Positions 25,182 through 33,650 of a DNA stretch of 64,000 nt are shown one piece after another. The position numbers and the translations under genes were made by a program. The stretch is from Aliishimia sp963721175. Lineage in GTDB: Bacteria; Pseudomonadota; Alphaproteobacteria; Rhodobacterales; Rhodobacteraceae. Position 1 is the stretch's first letter; each line of letters opens with the position of its first letter. The notes below the pieces were generated by a model, which saw only the letters and a list, made by a program, of their open reading frames with translations, ran no database searches and was not told the origin of the DNA. The stretch covers positions 62,001 through 126,000 of the forward strand of contig CAVRIG010000011.1 in assembly GCA_963721175.1 (NCBI GenBank), read 5' to 3'.

Positions 25182-26466
25182 ATGGCATTGGATACCGACG
25201 GTTTGACGACGTACAAGGCGCCCGAAAAAGACCTCTACGAAATGGGCGAAATTCCCCCCATGGGCTATGTCCCGAAGCAGATGTACGCATGGGCGATACG
25301 GCGCGAGCGTCACGGGGAGCCCGACACGGCGATGCAGATCGAGGTCGTGGATGTGCCTCAACTCGACAGCCACGAGGTACTGGTTCTGGTGATGGCCGCG
25401 GGCGTCAACTACAACGGCGTCTGGGCCTCGCCTGGGCAAGCCGATTTCCCCGTTCGATGGCCACAAGGAGGCGTATCACATCGCCGGATCCGACGCGTCA
25501 GGCATCGTCTGGGCGGTCGGCGACAAGGTCAAGCGCTGGAAGGTCGGCGACGAGGTCGTGATCCACTGCAACCAGGACGACGGCGACGACGAGCACTGCA
25601 ACGGCGGCGACCCGATGTATTCGCCGTCTCAGCGGATCTGGGGCTACGAGACGCCGGACGGCTCCTTCGCGCAGTTCACCAACGTGCAGGCGCAGCAATT
25701 GATGCCGCGGCCGAAGCACCTGAGCTGGGAGGAAAGTGCGTGCTATACGCTGACGCTGGCCACCGCGTACCGGATGCTCTTCGGCCATGAGCCGCACGAC
25801 CTGAAACCGGGGCAGAACGTGCTGGTCTGGGGTGCCTCGGGCGGCCTCGGGTCCTACGCGATCCAGCTCATCAACACGGCCGGTGCCAACGCGGTTGGCG
25901 TGATCTCCGACGAGTCCAAGCGCCAGTTCGTGATGGACCTCGGCGCGAAAGGCGTTATCAACCGCAAGGATTTCAACTGCTGGGGGCAGCTCCCCACCGT
26001 GAACACGCCCGAATACGCCGAATGGTTCAAGGAAGCGCGCAATTTCGGCAAGGCGATCTGGGACATCACCGGCAAGGGCAAGAACGTCGACATGGTGTTC
26101 GAACACCCGGGCGAGTCGACCTTTCCCGTGTCCACCTTCGTCGTCAAGAAGGGGGGCATGGTGGTGATCTGCGCGGGCACGACCGGCTACAACCTGACCT
26201 TCGACGTCCGCTACATGTGGATGCACCAGAAGCGCCTGCAGGGTTCCCACTTCGCCCATCTGAAGCAGGCCATGGCCGCCAACCAGCTGATGGTGGAGCG
26301 GCGGCTGGATCCCTGCATGTCCGAAGTCTTCACTTGGGCCGACCTGCCGCAGGCGCATATGAAGATGATGCGGAACGAGCACAAGCCGGGGAACATGTCG
26401 GTTCTGGTTCAGGCTCCGAAGACCGGCTTGCGAACGCTCGAGGACGTGCTTGCCGCGGGCAGTTGA
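25182..26466 (+). CDS. ccr: Crotonyl-CoA carboxylase/reductase, frameshifted
   Basis: The signature enzyme of the ethylmalonyl-CoA pathway: it reductively carboxylates crotonyl-CoA to ethylmalonyl-CoA with NADPH and CO2. As given, the gene is split by one extra C in the CC at 25431-25432; deleting it restores an unbroken 427-residue MDR-family protein of normal length. Features are MGEIPPMGYVPKQMYAWAIR at the N-terminus, ESACYTLTLATAYRML near residue 188, NADPH-binding VWGASGGLGSYAIQL near residue 225, and VVICAGTTGYNLTFDVRYMW near residue 330. GGAGGA lies just before the start at 25182. The shift is most likely a sequence error. A terminator follows the gene. Confidence 0.93.
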
Positions 26467-26489
26467 ACCTCGCGTCCCGTTCAAAATGC

Positions 26490-26533
26490 AAGGATCCGCG
26501 GAAACCCAGTTGAAATCGCGGATCCTTCTTTCT
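26490..26533 (+). terminator. Rho-independent terminator after ccr
   Basis: AAGGATCCGCG (26490-26500) pairs perfectly with CGCGGATCCTT (26517-26527), followed by CTTTCT. It lies 24 bases after the ccr stop and separates ccr from the quorum-sensing genes. Confidence 0.85.
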
Positions 26534-26681
26534 ATCGTCAGTAGAAGTGTGCAGAACGTGAGAGCCGGAGCTTCGATGCCTCGCTATTTTCGGGGAAGAC
26601 AGATCCGCGAATTTAGCAGCCCGTTAACCAGTGCTAATATTGATGTACTTGGAGTTTAACCATGAAAGGGCAGCTCTCATC

Positions 26682-26879
26682 ATGAAGCACGAGTGGATCT
26701 TGGACGTTCTGGCTGACTTGAAGAACTTTGCCCGGGCAAACGACCTTCCGGCCTTGGCAGAGCAATTGTCCGATACCGCGGACTTGGCCGCAGTCGAGAT
26801 TTCGTCCGCCGAAGAAAAGGCTCGCCGAGCACATGGTGACGAACTCTCCTTTAGAAGCTATTCTGGATCGGCTGGATAG
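26682..26879 (+). CDS. Small ORF overlapping the start of luxR
   Basis: A 65-residue acidic, helical protein beginning MKHEWILDVLADLKNFARAN and continuing DLPALAEQLSDTADLAAVEI. It has no membrane segment or Cys. It overlaps the beginning of the luxR-like gene by 47 bases in another frame, so translation of the two is probably linked. Function unknown. Its composition and uninterrupted frame with an ATG suggest a real gene. It could modulate the adjacent LuxR protein, but that is speculation. Confidence 0.6.
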   Translation: MKHEWILDVLADLKNFARANDLPALAEQLSDTADLAAVEISSAEEKARRAHGDELSFRSYSGSAG

Positions 26880-27552
26880 GGCCGAGGGGCTTGACGATCT
26901 CAACCAAATCGCAGGACTGGTGCGGGACCACTACTCGGTTGACCACATAGTCTACTACTGGGTGAACAGTGTCGGCGAGAGGTTTGGCGCCGGCACTTAT
27001 TCGCACGAGTGGGTCGAGAGATATCTCGAAAAGGACTACAGCAAGATCGATCCGGTCGTTCTGGGCTGCTTCCAGCGGTTCGAACCCACCAACTGGAAGG
27101 ATTTCGACTGGTCGTCCAAGGCCGCACAGGGGTTCATGAAGGATGCGATCGCGCACGGCATCGGGTCGCAGGGGATAGCCATTCCAATTCGCGGGCCGAA
27201 CGGACAATATGCGGTCTTCACGGTCAGCGCGATGGCCACCGACCTCGAGTGGGAGCAGTTCCTCAAGGACAATCGCCGCGATCTGATGGTGGTCGCCTAC
27301 GAGTTCAACAAGAAGGCCCTCGAATTCGAACGCATCGGCAAGGACATGTCGCCAGTGACATTGTCCCCGCGCGAAACGGCGGCCATGACCTACATCGCGC
27401 GCGGTCACAGCCGGGCTCAGGCCGCGCAGATGATGAAGATTTCGGAGCACACGCTACGGGTCTACATCGAAACGGCGCGCCACAAGCTGGGCGCATTGAA
27501 CACGACCCACGCCGTCGCACGCGCCCTCAACACCGGCCTGATCGTCGGCTGA
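26833..27552 (+). CDS. LuxR family quorum-sensing transcriptional regulator
   Basis: A 239-residue LuxR-type regulator with an N-terminal acyl-homoserine-lactone-binding domain and a C-terminal GerE helix-turn-helix. The ligand-pocket residues are all present with canonical spacing: W60, Y64, D73, P74 and W88 (W57, Y61, D70, P71, W85 in TraR numbering). The HTH spans LSPRETAAMTYIARGHSRAQ and AAQMMKISEHTLRVYIE near residues 180-225. The start at 26833 (MVTNSPLEAIL) is inside the preceding small ORF. It lies 131 bases upstream of the luxI homologue on the same strand, so this is a complete pair, not a solo regulator. Confidence 0.92.
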   Translation: MVTNSPLEAILDRLDRAEGLDDLNQIAGLVRDHYSVDHIVYYWVNSVGERFGAGTYSHEWVERYLEKDYSKIDPVVLGCFQRFEPTNWKDFDWSSKAAQGFMKDAIAHGIGSQGIAIPIRGPNGQYAVFTVSAMATDLEWEQFLKDNRRDLMVVAYEFNKKALEFERIGKDMSPVTLSPRETAAMTYIARGHSRAQAAQMMKISEHTLRVYIETARHKLGALNTTHAVARALNTGLIVG

Positions 27553-27683
27553 CAGGTTAACGGCGCGTTGGCACGGCGGACGCCGGCGTCGGAATTGCGA
27601 AACCCGCGCGGACGCCCGGGCAGGATGAAATTAACGCCGAATGGCGCAAACTTCTGGAAATATCAGAACCAGGAGTGACATGG

Positions 27684-28328
27684 ATGTTGCGTTATATCTA
27701 CGGAAACGACCTCGTAAATATCCCGAAGCTGCGTGATACGATGTTCCGTGATCGCGCGGCGCAGTTCTCCGAACGTCTGCACTGGGAAGCGGTCAGGGTC
27801 GATGAAAACGGGTACGAGATCGACCAGTATGACGCACTCAACCCGCTCTACGTCATCTGGGAACTGGAGGACGGCAGCCATGGCGGATCCATGCGGATCC
27901 TGCCGACAAGTGGCCGCACGATGGTCAACGAACACTTCACCCACCTGACCGACGGCGTCGAGATCCGCAGCCCCTTCATCTGGGAATGCACGCGGCTCTG
28001 CATCTCCGCGCGATCCGCGCGCAATGCGACCTCCGCGCTGGTGCTCGCCGCAGGAGAGTTGATAGACGAATTCCCGGTGGAACATCTCGTGGGCGTATTC
28101 TTCGCGCACATGCGGCGGCTCTTCGCACTGAACCGGATGGAGATCGACGTGCTCGGCGCCGATGGCGGCGGGCGGAACCAGATCGAGGTCGCGTTGTGGG
28201 ATGTGGGTCCGTTGGCGATGCAGACCGCGCTGAACCGCCTCGGCATCACGCGCGAGACGTCGAAAGCCTGGATCCGCGAAGCGTTCAGCCACAAGCAGCC
28301 GGCCGAGAGCTTGCTGCTCGCCGCCTGA
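27684..28328 (+). CDS. Acyl-homoserine-lactone synthase, LuxI family
   Basis: A 214-residue autoinducer synthase that makes an N-acyl-homoserine lactone from SAM and an acyl-ACP or acyl-CoA. Invariant LuxI residues are present in the expected places: R24, F28 and W34 in MFRDRAAQFSERLHW, D47 and D50 in EIDQYDALNPLYV, R71 in GGSMRILPT, and E101 and R104 in FIWECTRLCIS. The start at 27684 has AGGAG at 27671-27675. The acyl chain length cannot be predicted safely. It follows luxR; no convincing lux box was seen in the 131-base gap. Its place beside ccr could link signalling to acyl-CoA flux, which is inference only. Confidence 0.93.
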   Translation: MLRYIYGNDLVNIPKLRDTMFRDRAAQFSERLHWEAVRVDENGYEIDQYDALNPLYVIWELEDGSHGGSMRILPTSGRTMVNEHFTHLTDGVEIRSPFIWECTRLCISARSARNATSALVLAAGELIDEFPVEHLVGVFFAHMRRLFALNRMEIDVLGADGGGRNQIEVALWDVGPLAMQTALNRLGITRETSKAWIREAFSHKQPAESLLLAA

Positions 28329-28393
28329 GTCCAACGCTGCCGACGCGGCTTTGTCCGCTGGCGCAGCCTGCTCTGGACCGATACTGTGCCGCC

Positions 28394-29926
28394 ATGACGG
28401 CGGCACTCTCCCTCTCCAACGACCAGGCTTCGGCATATGACAGCATCACGGAGATGCTGCGCGGTGTCGGCGTCGACCTCGAAGAGAGCCTGCTGACCCC
28501 GCGTGCCGAGGGAAACTCCCGGGTTCTGGCCGTCACCGGAAAAGCCGGGTCCGGCAAGACGCTGCTGCTGGCCGAACTCACGCGTGCACTGCGCGAGGCC
28601 GGGGTGGAACTGGTCTCGGCCGATTACGAGAACCGGCGCGCGCGCGATCGCCGCCGGCTGGCGATCCTGGCACCCACCAACAAGGCCGCGAGCGTGTTGC
28701 GCCTGCGCGGGGTGCCGGCGACGACGATCCACCGCATCCTCTACACGCCCGTCTACGACCCCGAGTACGAGCGAGTCGCGGAATGGCTGGCGGGGCAGGG
28801 CGAACGGCCGAGCATCGAAGGATTGACCGACCAGGCGCTCGACCGCGCCTTTGCCTTCTACCAGTCGAACGCGTCGGTGCCGGGCGCGCTGGCCGCCGCG
28901 GGATTGCGCGGGTCGGATTTCATCACCGGGTGGAAGCGCCGCGAAGAACCGCTCGATATCGGTTTCGTCGACGAAGCCTCCATGCTGGACGACAAGCAGT
29001 TCGAGGATCTGCAGGATATCTTTCCCACGCTGCTGCTCTTCGGCGACCCCGCACAGCTCGCGCCCGTCAACCAGTCCGGCACGATGGTATTCGACAAGCT
29101 GCCCGAAGAACGCAAACTGAGCCTTGCGCGCATCCACCGGCAGGAGGCCGACAACCCGATCCTGGACCTGGCGCATGCCCTGTCGGACCCGGCGCTGGAA
29201 TTCCATGATTTCGAGAAGATGGTCGAGGATTTCGCGAAGGCCGACGACCGGATCCAGTGGGCGCAGCGGGTCGAGGTCGACCTGATGGCGCGCTCGCCCG
29301 TCCTCGTCTGGCGCAATGCGACGCGGATCCGGCTGATCAACGCGTTCCGTGCCGTCCACGACGCGCCCGAGGACCGGTTGCTGCCGGGGGAGCCGCTGAT
29401 CTGCGACGGGTTGGAGCTGCCGCTGAAACACCGCAAGAAGCGGCTGGATCTGGAGGCGCGCGGACTGATCAAGGGCGCGCAGGTCGTCTATCTCGGCGAA
29501 GGGCGCAAACCGGGCTTCTCCCGGCTGCACGTCGTCGGGGCGGAAGACCCGCAGGTGTCGGCCGCGTCCATCGTGAAGATCGAAAAGCCGGACGAGGAGG
29601 AGCCCTTCATCCCCTTCGCGGCTCGGATGGGCGCCACGTTTCTGCACGGGGCGGCCGTCACGATCCACAAGGCGCAAGGCAGCCAGTGGGACACCGTGCA
29701 GGTCTTTGCCCCCGATCTTTATGCCGCAGCGCGGATGGGACGGTCGGAGGCGGGACAGCCGCTCTGGAAACGGCTGGCCTACGTGGCGATCACGCGAGCC
29801 TCGGAACGGCTGCACTGGGTCGTGCGCGCGCGGCTGTCGAAGCCGACGCAGGGCTTAAGGGTCGACGATTTGCGCGCAAGTCCCGTCGCGCCGCTGACAC
29901 TTCAGACGACGGAGGAAGAGATATGA
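28394..29926 (+). CDS. RecD-like superfamily 1 DNA helicase
   Basis: A 510-residue ATP-dependent helicase of the SF1B (RecD/Dda) type. Motif I is VTGKAGSGKTLLL near residue 50, Ia ILAPTNKAASVLR near residue 94, the Walker B-like IGFVDEASMLDD near residue 195, motif III LLFGDPAQLAPVNQSG near residue 214, and the C-terminal VTIHKAQGSQWDTV and LAYVAITRASERL (motifs V and VI) near residues 422 and 460. Likely role is DNA repair or replication-fork processing. The stop codon overlaps the next ATG (ATGA), so it is coupled to the SDR gene, an odd pairing. Confidence 0.9.
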   Translation: MTAALSLSNDQASAYDSITEMLRGVGVDLEESLLTPRAEGNSRVLAVTGKAGSGKTLLLAELTRALREAGVELVSADYENRRARDRRRLAILAPTNKAASVLRLRGVPATTIHRILYTPVYDPEYERVAEWLAGQGERPSIEGLTDQALDRAFAFYQSNASVPGALAAAGLRGSDFITGWKRREEPLDIGFVDEASMLDDKQFEDLQDIFPTLLLFGDPAQLAPVNQSGTMVFDKLPEERKLSLARIHRQEADNPILDLAHALSDPALEFHDFEKMVEDFAKADDRIQWAQRVEVDLMARSPVLVWRNATRIRLINAFRAVHDAPEDRLLPGEPLICDGLELPLKHRKKRLDLEARGLIKGAQVVYLGEGRKPGFSRLHVVGAEDPQVSAASIVKIEKPDEEEPFIPFAARMGATFLHGAAVTIHKAQGSQWDTVQVFAPDLYAAARMGRSEAGQPLWKRLAYVAITRASERLHWVVRARLSKPTQGLRVDDLRASPVAPLTLQTTEEEI

Positions 29927-30630
29927 AAAGCATCCTGATCACCGGCGCCAGTTCCGGCGTGGGCAAGGCAACCGCGCTGCATTTCCTGGCCGAGGGCTGG
30001 AAGGTCGGACTGATGGCGCGCCGCGCCGACAAGCTCGAGGAGGTTGCCGGCGGGTCCGACAACGCGATGGCGTTGCCCGGCGATGTCACCAGCGAGGAGG
30101 ATGTGACCCGCTGTTTCGATGAGTTCGCGAAGTGGGCCGGCCGCCTCGACGTGCTGTTCAACAACGCGGGCATCTTCGTTCCGGCCGCACCGATCGACGA
30201 GACGCCGGTTGCGGATTGGGAGAAGGCGCTGGGCGTCAACCTCACCGGCATGTTCCTTTGCGCTCGCGCGGCCTTCGCGCAGATGCGCAAGCAGGGCGGG
30301 GGACGGATCATCAACAACGGATCGATTTCCGCCCACGTCCCGCGTGAGAACGCGGTGACTTACACCACGACCAAGCACGCGATCACCGGGCTGACCCGGC
30401 AGCTCAGCCTCGACGGGCGCGACCTCGACATCTGCTGCGGCCAGATCGACATCGGCAACGCCGAATCCGAAATGGTGGCCCGGATGAAGGCGCAGGTTCC
30501 CGATCTTCCGACGATGGCGGTGGAGGATGTGTCGCGGTCGGTGATGCACATGGCCTCGCTGCCGCTCGACACCAACGTGCTGACGATGACGGTGATGGCG
30601 AACCGGATGCCGTATGTCGGGCGCGGCTGA
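29923..30630 (+). CDS. Short-chain dehydrogenase/reductase (SDR)
   Basis: A 235-residue classical SDR oxidoreductase. The cofactor motif ITGASSGVGKAT lies at the N-terminus, NNAG near residue 80, catalytic Ser in NNGSISAHVP near residue 128 and the YTTTK (Tyr-x3-Lys) pair near residue 147. The Arg in LMARRADKLEEV suggests NADPH preference. Substrate is unknown. It begins inside the helicase stop codon and converges on thymidine kinase, only 6 bases away. Confidence 0.88.
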   Translation: MKSILITGASSGVGKATALHFLAEGWKVGLMARRADKLEEVAGGSDNAMALPGDVTSEEDVTRCFDEFAKWAGRLDVLFNNAGIFVPAAPIDETPVADWEKALGVNLTGMFLCARAAFAQMRKQGGGRIINNGSISAHVPRENAVTYTTTKHAITGLTRQLSLDGRDLDICCGQIDIGNAESEMVARMKAQVPDLPTMAVEDVSRSVMHMASLPLDTNVLTMTVMANRMPYVGRG

Positions 30631-30636
30631 GGCCGG

Positions 30637-31218
30637 TCAGGTATCGCCCACCGCTTCGCGCCAGTGTCTGCGGCAGAGCGATTGATATGTCTCGTTGCCG
30701 CCGATCTGCACCTGCGCTCCGGCCCGCTGCGCGTTGCCGTCCGCATCGCGCCGGACGACCATCGTGGCCTTCCGGCCGCAATGGCAGATCGTGCGCACCT
30801 CGCGCAATTCGTCCGCCAGCGCCAGCAGCGTGGCCGAGCCGGGAAAAAGCTCGCCCCGGAAATCGACGCGCAGGCCATAGCACATGACCGGGATGTTCAG
30901 ATCGTCCACCGCCCGTGCGAGTTGCCAGACCTGCGCCGGCGTCAGGAACTGCGCCTCGTCCACGAAGACGCAGGCGACCGGACCCGTGTCGAGGCGTGCG
31001 CGGACCTTGGCCATCATGTCGGAGTCGCTCTCGAAGGTATCCGCGGGCTGGCCGATCCCGATCCGCGACGCGATCCGCGCTTCTCCTGCGCGGTCATCCA
31101 CACGCGCGGTCAGGAGATAGGGCACCATGCCCATTTCGCGGTAATTGTGCGCCGCCTGCAGGAGCACGGTCGACTTGCCCGCGTTCATTGTGGAGTAGTT
31201 GAAGTGAAGCTTCGCCAT
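30637..31218 (-). CDS. tdk: Thymidine kinase (type II)
   Basis: A 193-residue cytosolic thymidine kinase for pyrimidine deoxynucleoside salvage. The start at 31218 gives MAKLHFNYSTMNAGKSTVLL with the P-loop MNAGKST. Other features are VFVDEAQFL near residue 84 (catalytic Glu), the lasso region with VMCYGLRVDFRGELFPGS, and zinc-binding Cys pairs in TICHCGRKATMVVR near residue 140 and SLCRRHW near the end. It lies downstream of the KAS III-like gene on the same strand, 63 bases apart. Confidence 0.95.
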   Translation of the reverse strand: MAKLHFNYSTMNAGKSTVLLQAAHNYREMGMVPYLLTARVDDRAGEARIASRIGIGQPADTFESDSDMMAKVRARLDTGPVACVFVDEAQFLTPAQVWQLARAVDDLNIPVMCYGLRVDFRGELFPGSATLLALADELREVRTICHCGRKATMVVRRDADGNAQRAGAQVQIGGNETYQSLCRRHWREAVGDT

Positions 31219-31281
31219 GGCGCGCATCTAGCGCGAGCCGGTGCATGGCCTCAAGTTGGAAACGGTGGGCGGGCGTGGCGC

Positions 31282-32406
31282 TCAGACGTGCCGCTCGACC
31301 AGGACCGACCCCACCGAATATCCCGCGCCGAACGAGCAGATCAGGCCATGATCGCCGTCCGCCAGATCGTCGGAATACTTGGAAAACGCGATGATCGACC
31401 CGGCGGAGGATGTGTTGGCATAATCCTGCAGGATGTTCGGTTGCTCCGACCGTTCGGGCACGCGGCCCATCACCTTGCGGCCGATGAAGTCGTTCATCGA
31501 CTTGTTGGCCTGGTGCAACCAGAGACGCTTGAGATCCTGTGCGTCGATGCCCTCGGCCGCCATGTGGTCGGCGATGTGCTGCGCCACCAGCGGCAGCACC
31601 TCCTTGAAGACCTTGCGCCCCTCCTGCATGAACTGCATGTCGCGCCGGTCGGCCAGCCCATCGGGCCGCGTGCGGCGGAGAAAGCCGTTGTTGTTGCGGA
31701 TGTTGTTGGAAAAGACCGTGGCGCAGCGCGTTGATTTGACTTCGAAATGCGGCCCCTTGGCGGCCTCGGCACGCTCCACCAGTGTGGCGGTGGCCACGTC
31801 CCCGAAGATGAAGTGGCAATCGCGGTCGCGCCATTCCAGGTGGCCCGAGCAGATCTCCGGATTGACGATCAGCGCGGAGCGGATGGAGCCGGCGCGGATC
31901 ATGTCGCAGGCGGCCTGCAGCCCGAACGTGGCGGAAGAGCAGGCGACGTTCATGTCAAAGGCAAAACCCTGGATCCCCAGAATATCCTGGATCTCGATCG
32001 CGATCGCGGGATAGGGGCGCTCGTGGTTCGAGGCCGCACAGATGACGGCGTCGACGTCCGTAGCGTCGCGCCCGGCCTGTGCCAATGCCTTGCGCGCGGC
32101 GTCCACCCCCATTTCGGCCATCACCCCCGGCTCGTCGTCGCTACGCTGCCGCAGCCGCGGGTGCATCACGTCCGGATCCAGAACGCCCGATTTGTCGAGA
32201 ACATAGCGTCTTTCGATTCCGGAGGCCTTGAGGATGAACTCCTCCGACGAATGGTCCATCGGCAGGACCTCTCCGGCCGTGATCTTGTCCGCGTTTTGTG
32301 CGTTCCACCGGTCCGCATAGGCATTGAAGACATCCACCAGTTCGGCGTTGGAAATGCTGAGTTCCGGCGTGAAGACACCCGATCCGGTGATGGCTGGAAC
32401 GTGCAT
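31282..32406 (-). CDS. Beta-ketoacyl-ACP synthase III-like protein
   Basis: A 374-residue thiolase-fold condensing enzyme related to FabH. The catalytic triad is visible: Cys in FAFDMNVACSSATFGLQAA near residue 140, His in LKRLWLHQANKSMNDF near residue 290 and Asn in YANTSSAGSI near residue 325. The start at 32406 has GGAGG immediately upstream. FabH normally sits with plsX in a fatty-acid cluster, and this one does not, so a specialised acyl-CoA substrate is likely. About 60 bases upstream is a perfect 16-base palindrome, implying dedicated regulation. Confidence 0.9.
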   Translation of the reverse strand: MHVPAITGSGVFTPELSISNAELVDVFNAYADRWNAQNADKITAGEVLPMDHSSEEFILKASGIERRYVLDKSGVLDPDVMHPRLRQRSDDEPGVMAEMGVDAARKALAQAGRDATDVDAVICAASNHERPYPAIAIEIQDILGIQGFAFDMNVACSSATFGLQAACDMIRAGSIRSALIVNPEICSGHLEWRDRDCHFIFGDVATATLVERAEAAKGPHFEVKSTRCATVFSNNIRNNNGFLRRTRPDGLADRRDMQFMQEGRKVFKEVLPLVAQHIADHMAAEGIDAQDLKRLWLHQANKSMNDFIGRKVMGRVPERSEQPNILQDYANTSSAGSIIAFSKYSDDLADGDHGLICSFGAGYSVGSVLVERHV

Positions 32407-32463
32407 GATACCTCCCTCGTCGTGGCCGGTGTTTTCGCCGGAAACCGACCTGATGGTCAAGCT

Positions 32464-32479
32464 ATTGCAACGTTGCAAT
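32464..32479. promoter_or_regulatory. Perfect palindrome ATTGCAACGTTGCAAT upstream of the KAS III gene
   Basis: A 16-base perfect palindrome centred about 65 bases before the KAS III start, containing two TTGCAA blocks. Further partial copies follow (GTTGCAAG near 32502, CCTGCAAG near 32516, GTTGCAC near 32542). It resembles an operator for a dimeric repressor. The TTGCAA core recalls the TTTGCAAA sites of short-chain acyl-CoA-responsive (ScfR) regulators, but this is only a resemblance. Confidence 0.7.
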
Positions 32480-32616
32480 CCGTGCGAAGGTAGCCGGACC
32501 GTTGCAAGCCCAGCCCTGCAAGCGTGGACTGAAGACCTCACGTTGCACAATTCGACGTTGCTGCGGTTACCCGCCCCCTCTTCGCTTGCGCCCGCGATCA
32601 GGTGGCGCCGGCAATC

Positions 32617-32904
32617 CTACCGGCGGGGTACGGAGTAAAGGACATATCCGTCCCTGCGCGCGACTTCCCGGGCGTTGAAGTCGATCACGAAGACGCCGAG
32701 ATTCTCGAGATCTTCAGGGCAGGCCACGAGGTCGGCGCTGTCGTCGAGGAACTGGTTGGTGAAGGCGTTCTCCCCGACGCGCATGCAGGCATCGCCCTTG
32801 AACCGGTAGCCCGACCCGAAGAGCGGCAGCGGCTCGACCGGTTCCGGCGGCGGGGCGCAGGCGACGAGGAGGGATATCAGTGTGAGAGCGATGAGACGGC
32901 GCAT
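32617..32904 (-). CDS. Small lipoprotein
   Basis: A 95-residue predicted lipoprotein with signal peptide and lipobox MRRLIALTLISLLVAC, then a Pro-rich linker (APPPEPVEPLPLFG). The mature domain has two Cys (GDACMRVGENAF and LVACPEDLENLG) and ends ARREVARRDGYVLYSV-like in EVARRDGYVLYSVPRR. Function unknown. The start at 32904 was chosen for the lipobox. It lies between the ParB-like gene and KAS III on the minus strand, with about 200 bases before KAS III. Confidence 0.75.
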   Translation of the reverse strand: MRRLIALTLISLLVACAPPPEPVEPLPLFGSGYRFKGDACMRVGENAFTNQFLDDSADLVACPEDLENLGVFVIDFNAREVARRDGYVLYSVPRR

Positions 32905-33005
32905 GGCGTGGTCCTCAAGGAGTTTCGTTACCATAACACAGGTTCGCGCGATCGCGTGAGCCCCCGGGCGATGGTCGGCGACCATTGCCACTCAAGGCCG
33001 ACTGG

Positions 33006-33266
33006 TCAGTGCAGGCGCGCCCGGACGATGTAGGCCTCTACGCTCAACTCCCCCAGCGCCCGCAGCGCTTCGAGACGGTGCAACCCCTCGACGAGGATGT
33101 AGCCCTCTCCATCCTTGCGGATCTGCACCGGCGTGGTCTGCCCGTTCTCGATCATGTCCTCGGCGATGGCCTGAACCTTGCCTGCATCCAGCGTCTTGCC
33201 GCGTTTCAGGGGCACACGGATGCTGTCGATGGCGATGCTGCGTTTTTCCAACATGGGGCGGAGCAT
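33006..33266 (-). CDS. Small ParB/sulfiredoxin-like nuclease-domain protein
   Basis: An 86-residue protein consisting of just a ParB N-terminal-type domain: SIRVPLKRGKTLDAGKVQAI, then ENGQTTPVQIRKDGEGY and LVEGLHRLEALRALG with the GxHRxxA-type motif near residue 60. It lacks the helix-turn-helix of chromosome-partition ParB. Such stand-alone domains may bind nucleotides or act as small nucleases. The start at 33266 follows GGAGG closely; 33254 is an alternative. Function not established. Confidence 0.7.
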   Translation of the reverse strand: MLRPMLEKRSIAIDSIRVPLKRGKTLDAGKVQAIAEDMIENGQTTPVQIRKDGEGYILVEGLHRLEALRALGELSVEAYIVRARLH

Positions 33267-33650
33267 GGACCTCCGCGCGCTCAGAGGCCAGAGTTTGTTT
33301 GGGCCAATGGAGCAGGTAGTCACTGCAATTTTGGCAGACGTCGCGGCAAGGTCCCGCGTGCCGTGCGCCGGGCGCTACGTGCAAAATCCCGATGAAGCCC
33401 GGGGCGTTGGTTGTTTTCAAAGGCAGAAATTGATCCGAAGACCTTTGACCTGCTCTAATAATCTCTGTCAAGCCTTTGTTTAAAAGCCATTATCCGGCGG
33501 GCCGGGCTTGGCGTGATGTGGACGCGCAAGATAGGAGACGGAACTGAGACGACGGTGGAGCAAGCTCTCATGCGCGGGTTGGTTACCGCATGACCGTGGT
33601 TTCGTCCTGGGGCTGCCTCGTTCTAAAAGGCGAGCGTCGACCGTGTCGGC
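33267..33650. other. Non-coding stretch before the IS110 remnant
   Basis: About 380 bases with no supported gene. Plus- and minus-strand frames here are short and unlike any family I recognise. The minus-strand frame at 33583-33879 is a shadow of the IS110 fragment. The region probably holds the ParB-like gene promoter and the decayed right flank of the insertion sequence. Confidence 0.5.

Noticed and set aside
27579..27590. Palindrome GACGCCGGCGTC between luxR and luxI as a lux box
   Set aside because: Too GC-rich and unlike known lux boxes; such palindromes are common by chance at this GC content.
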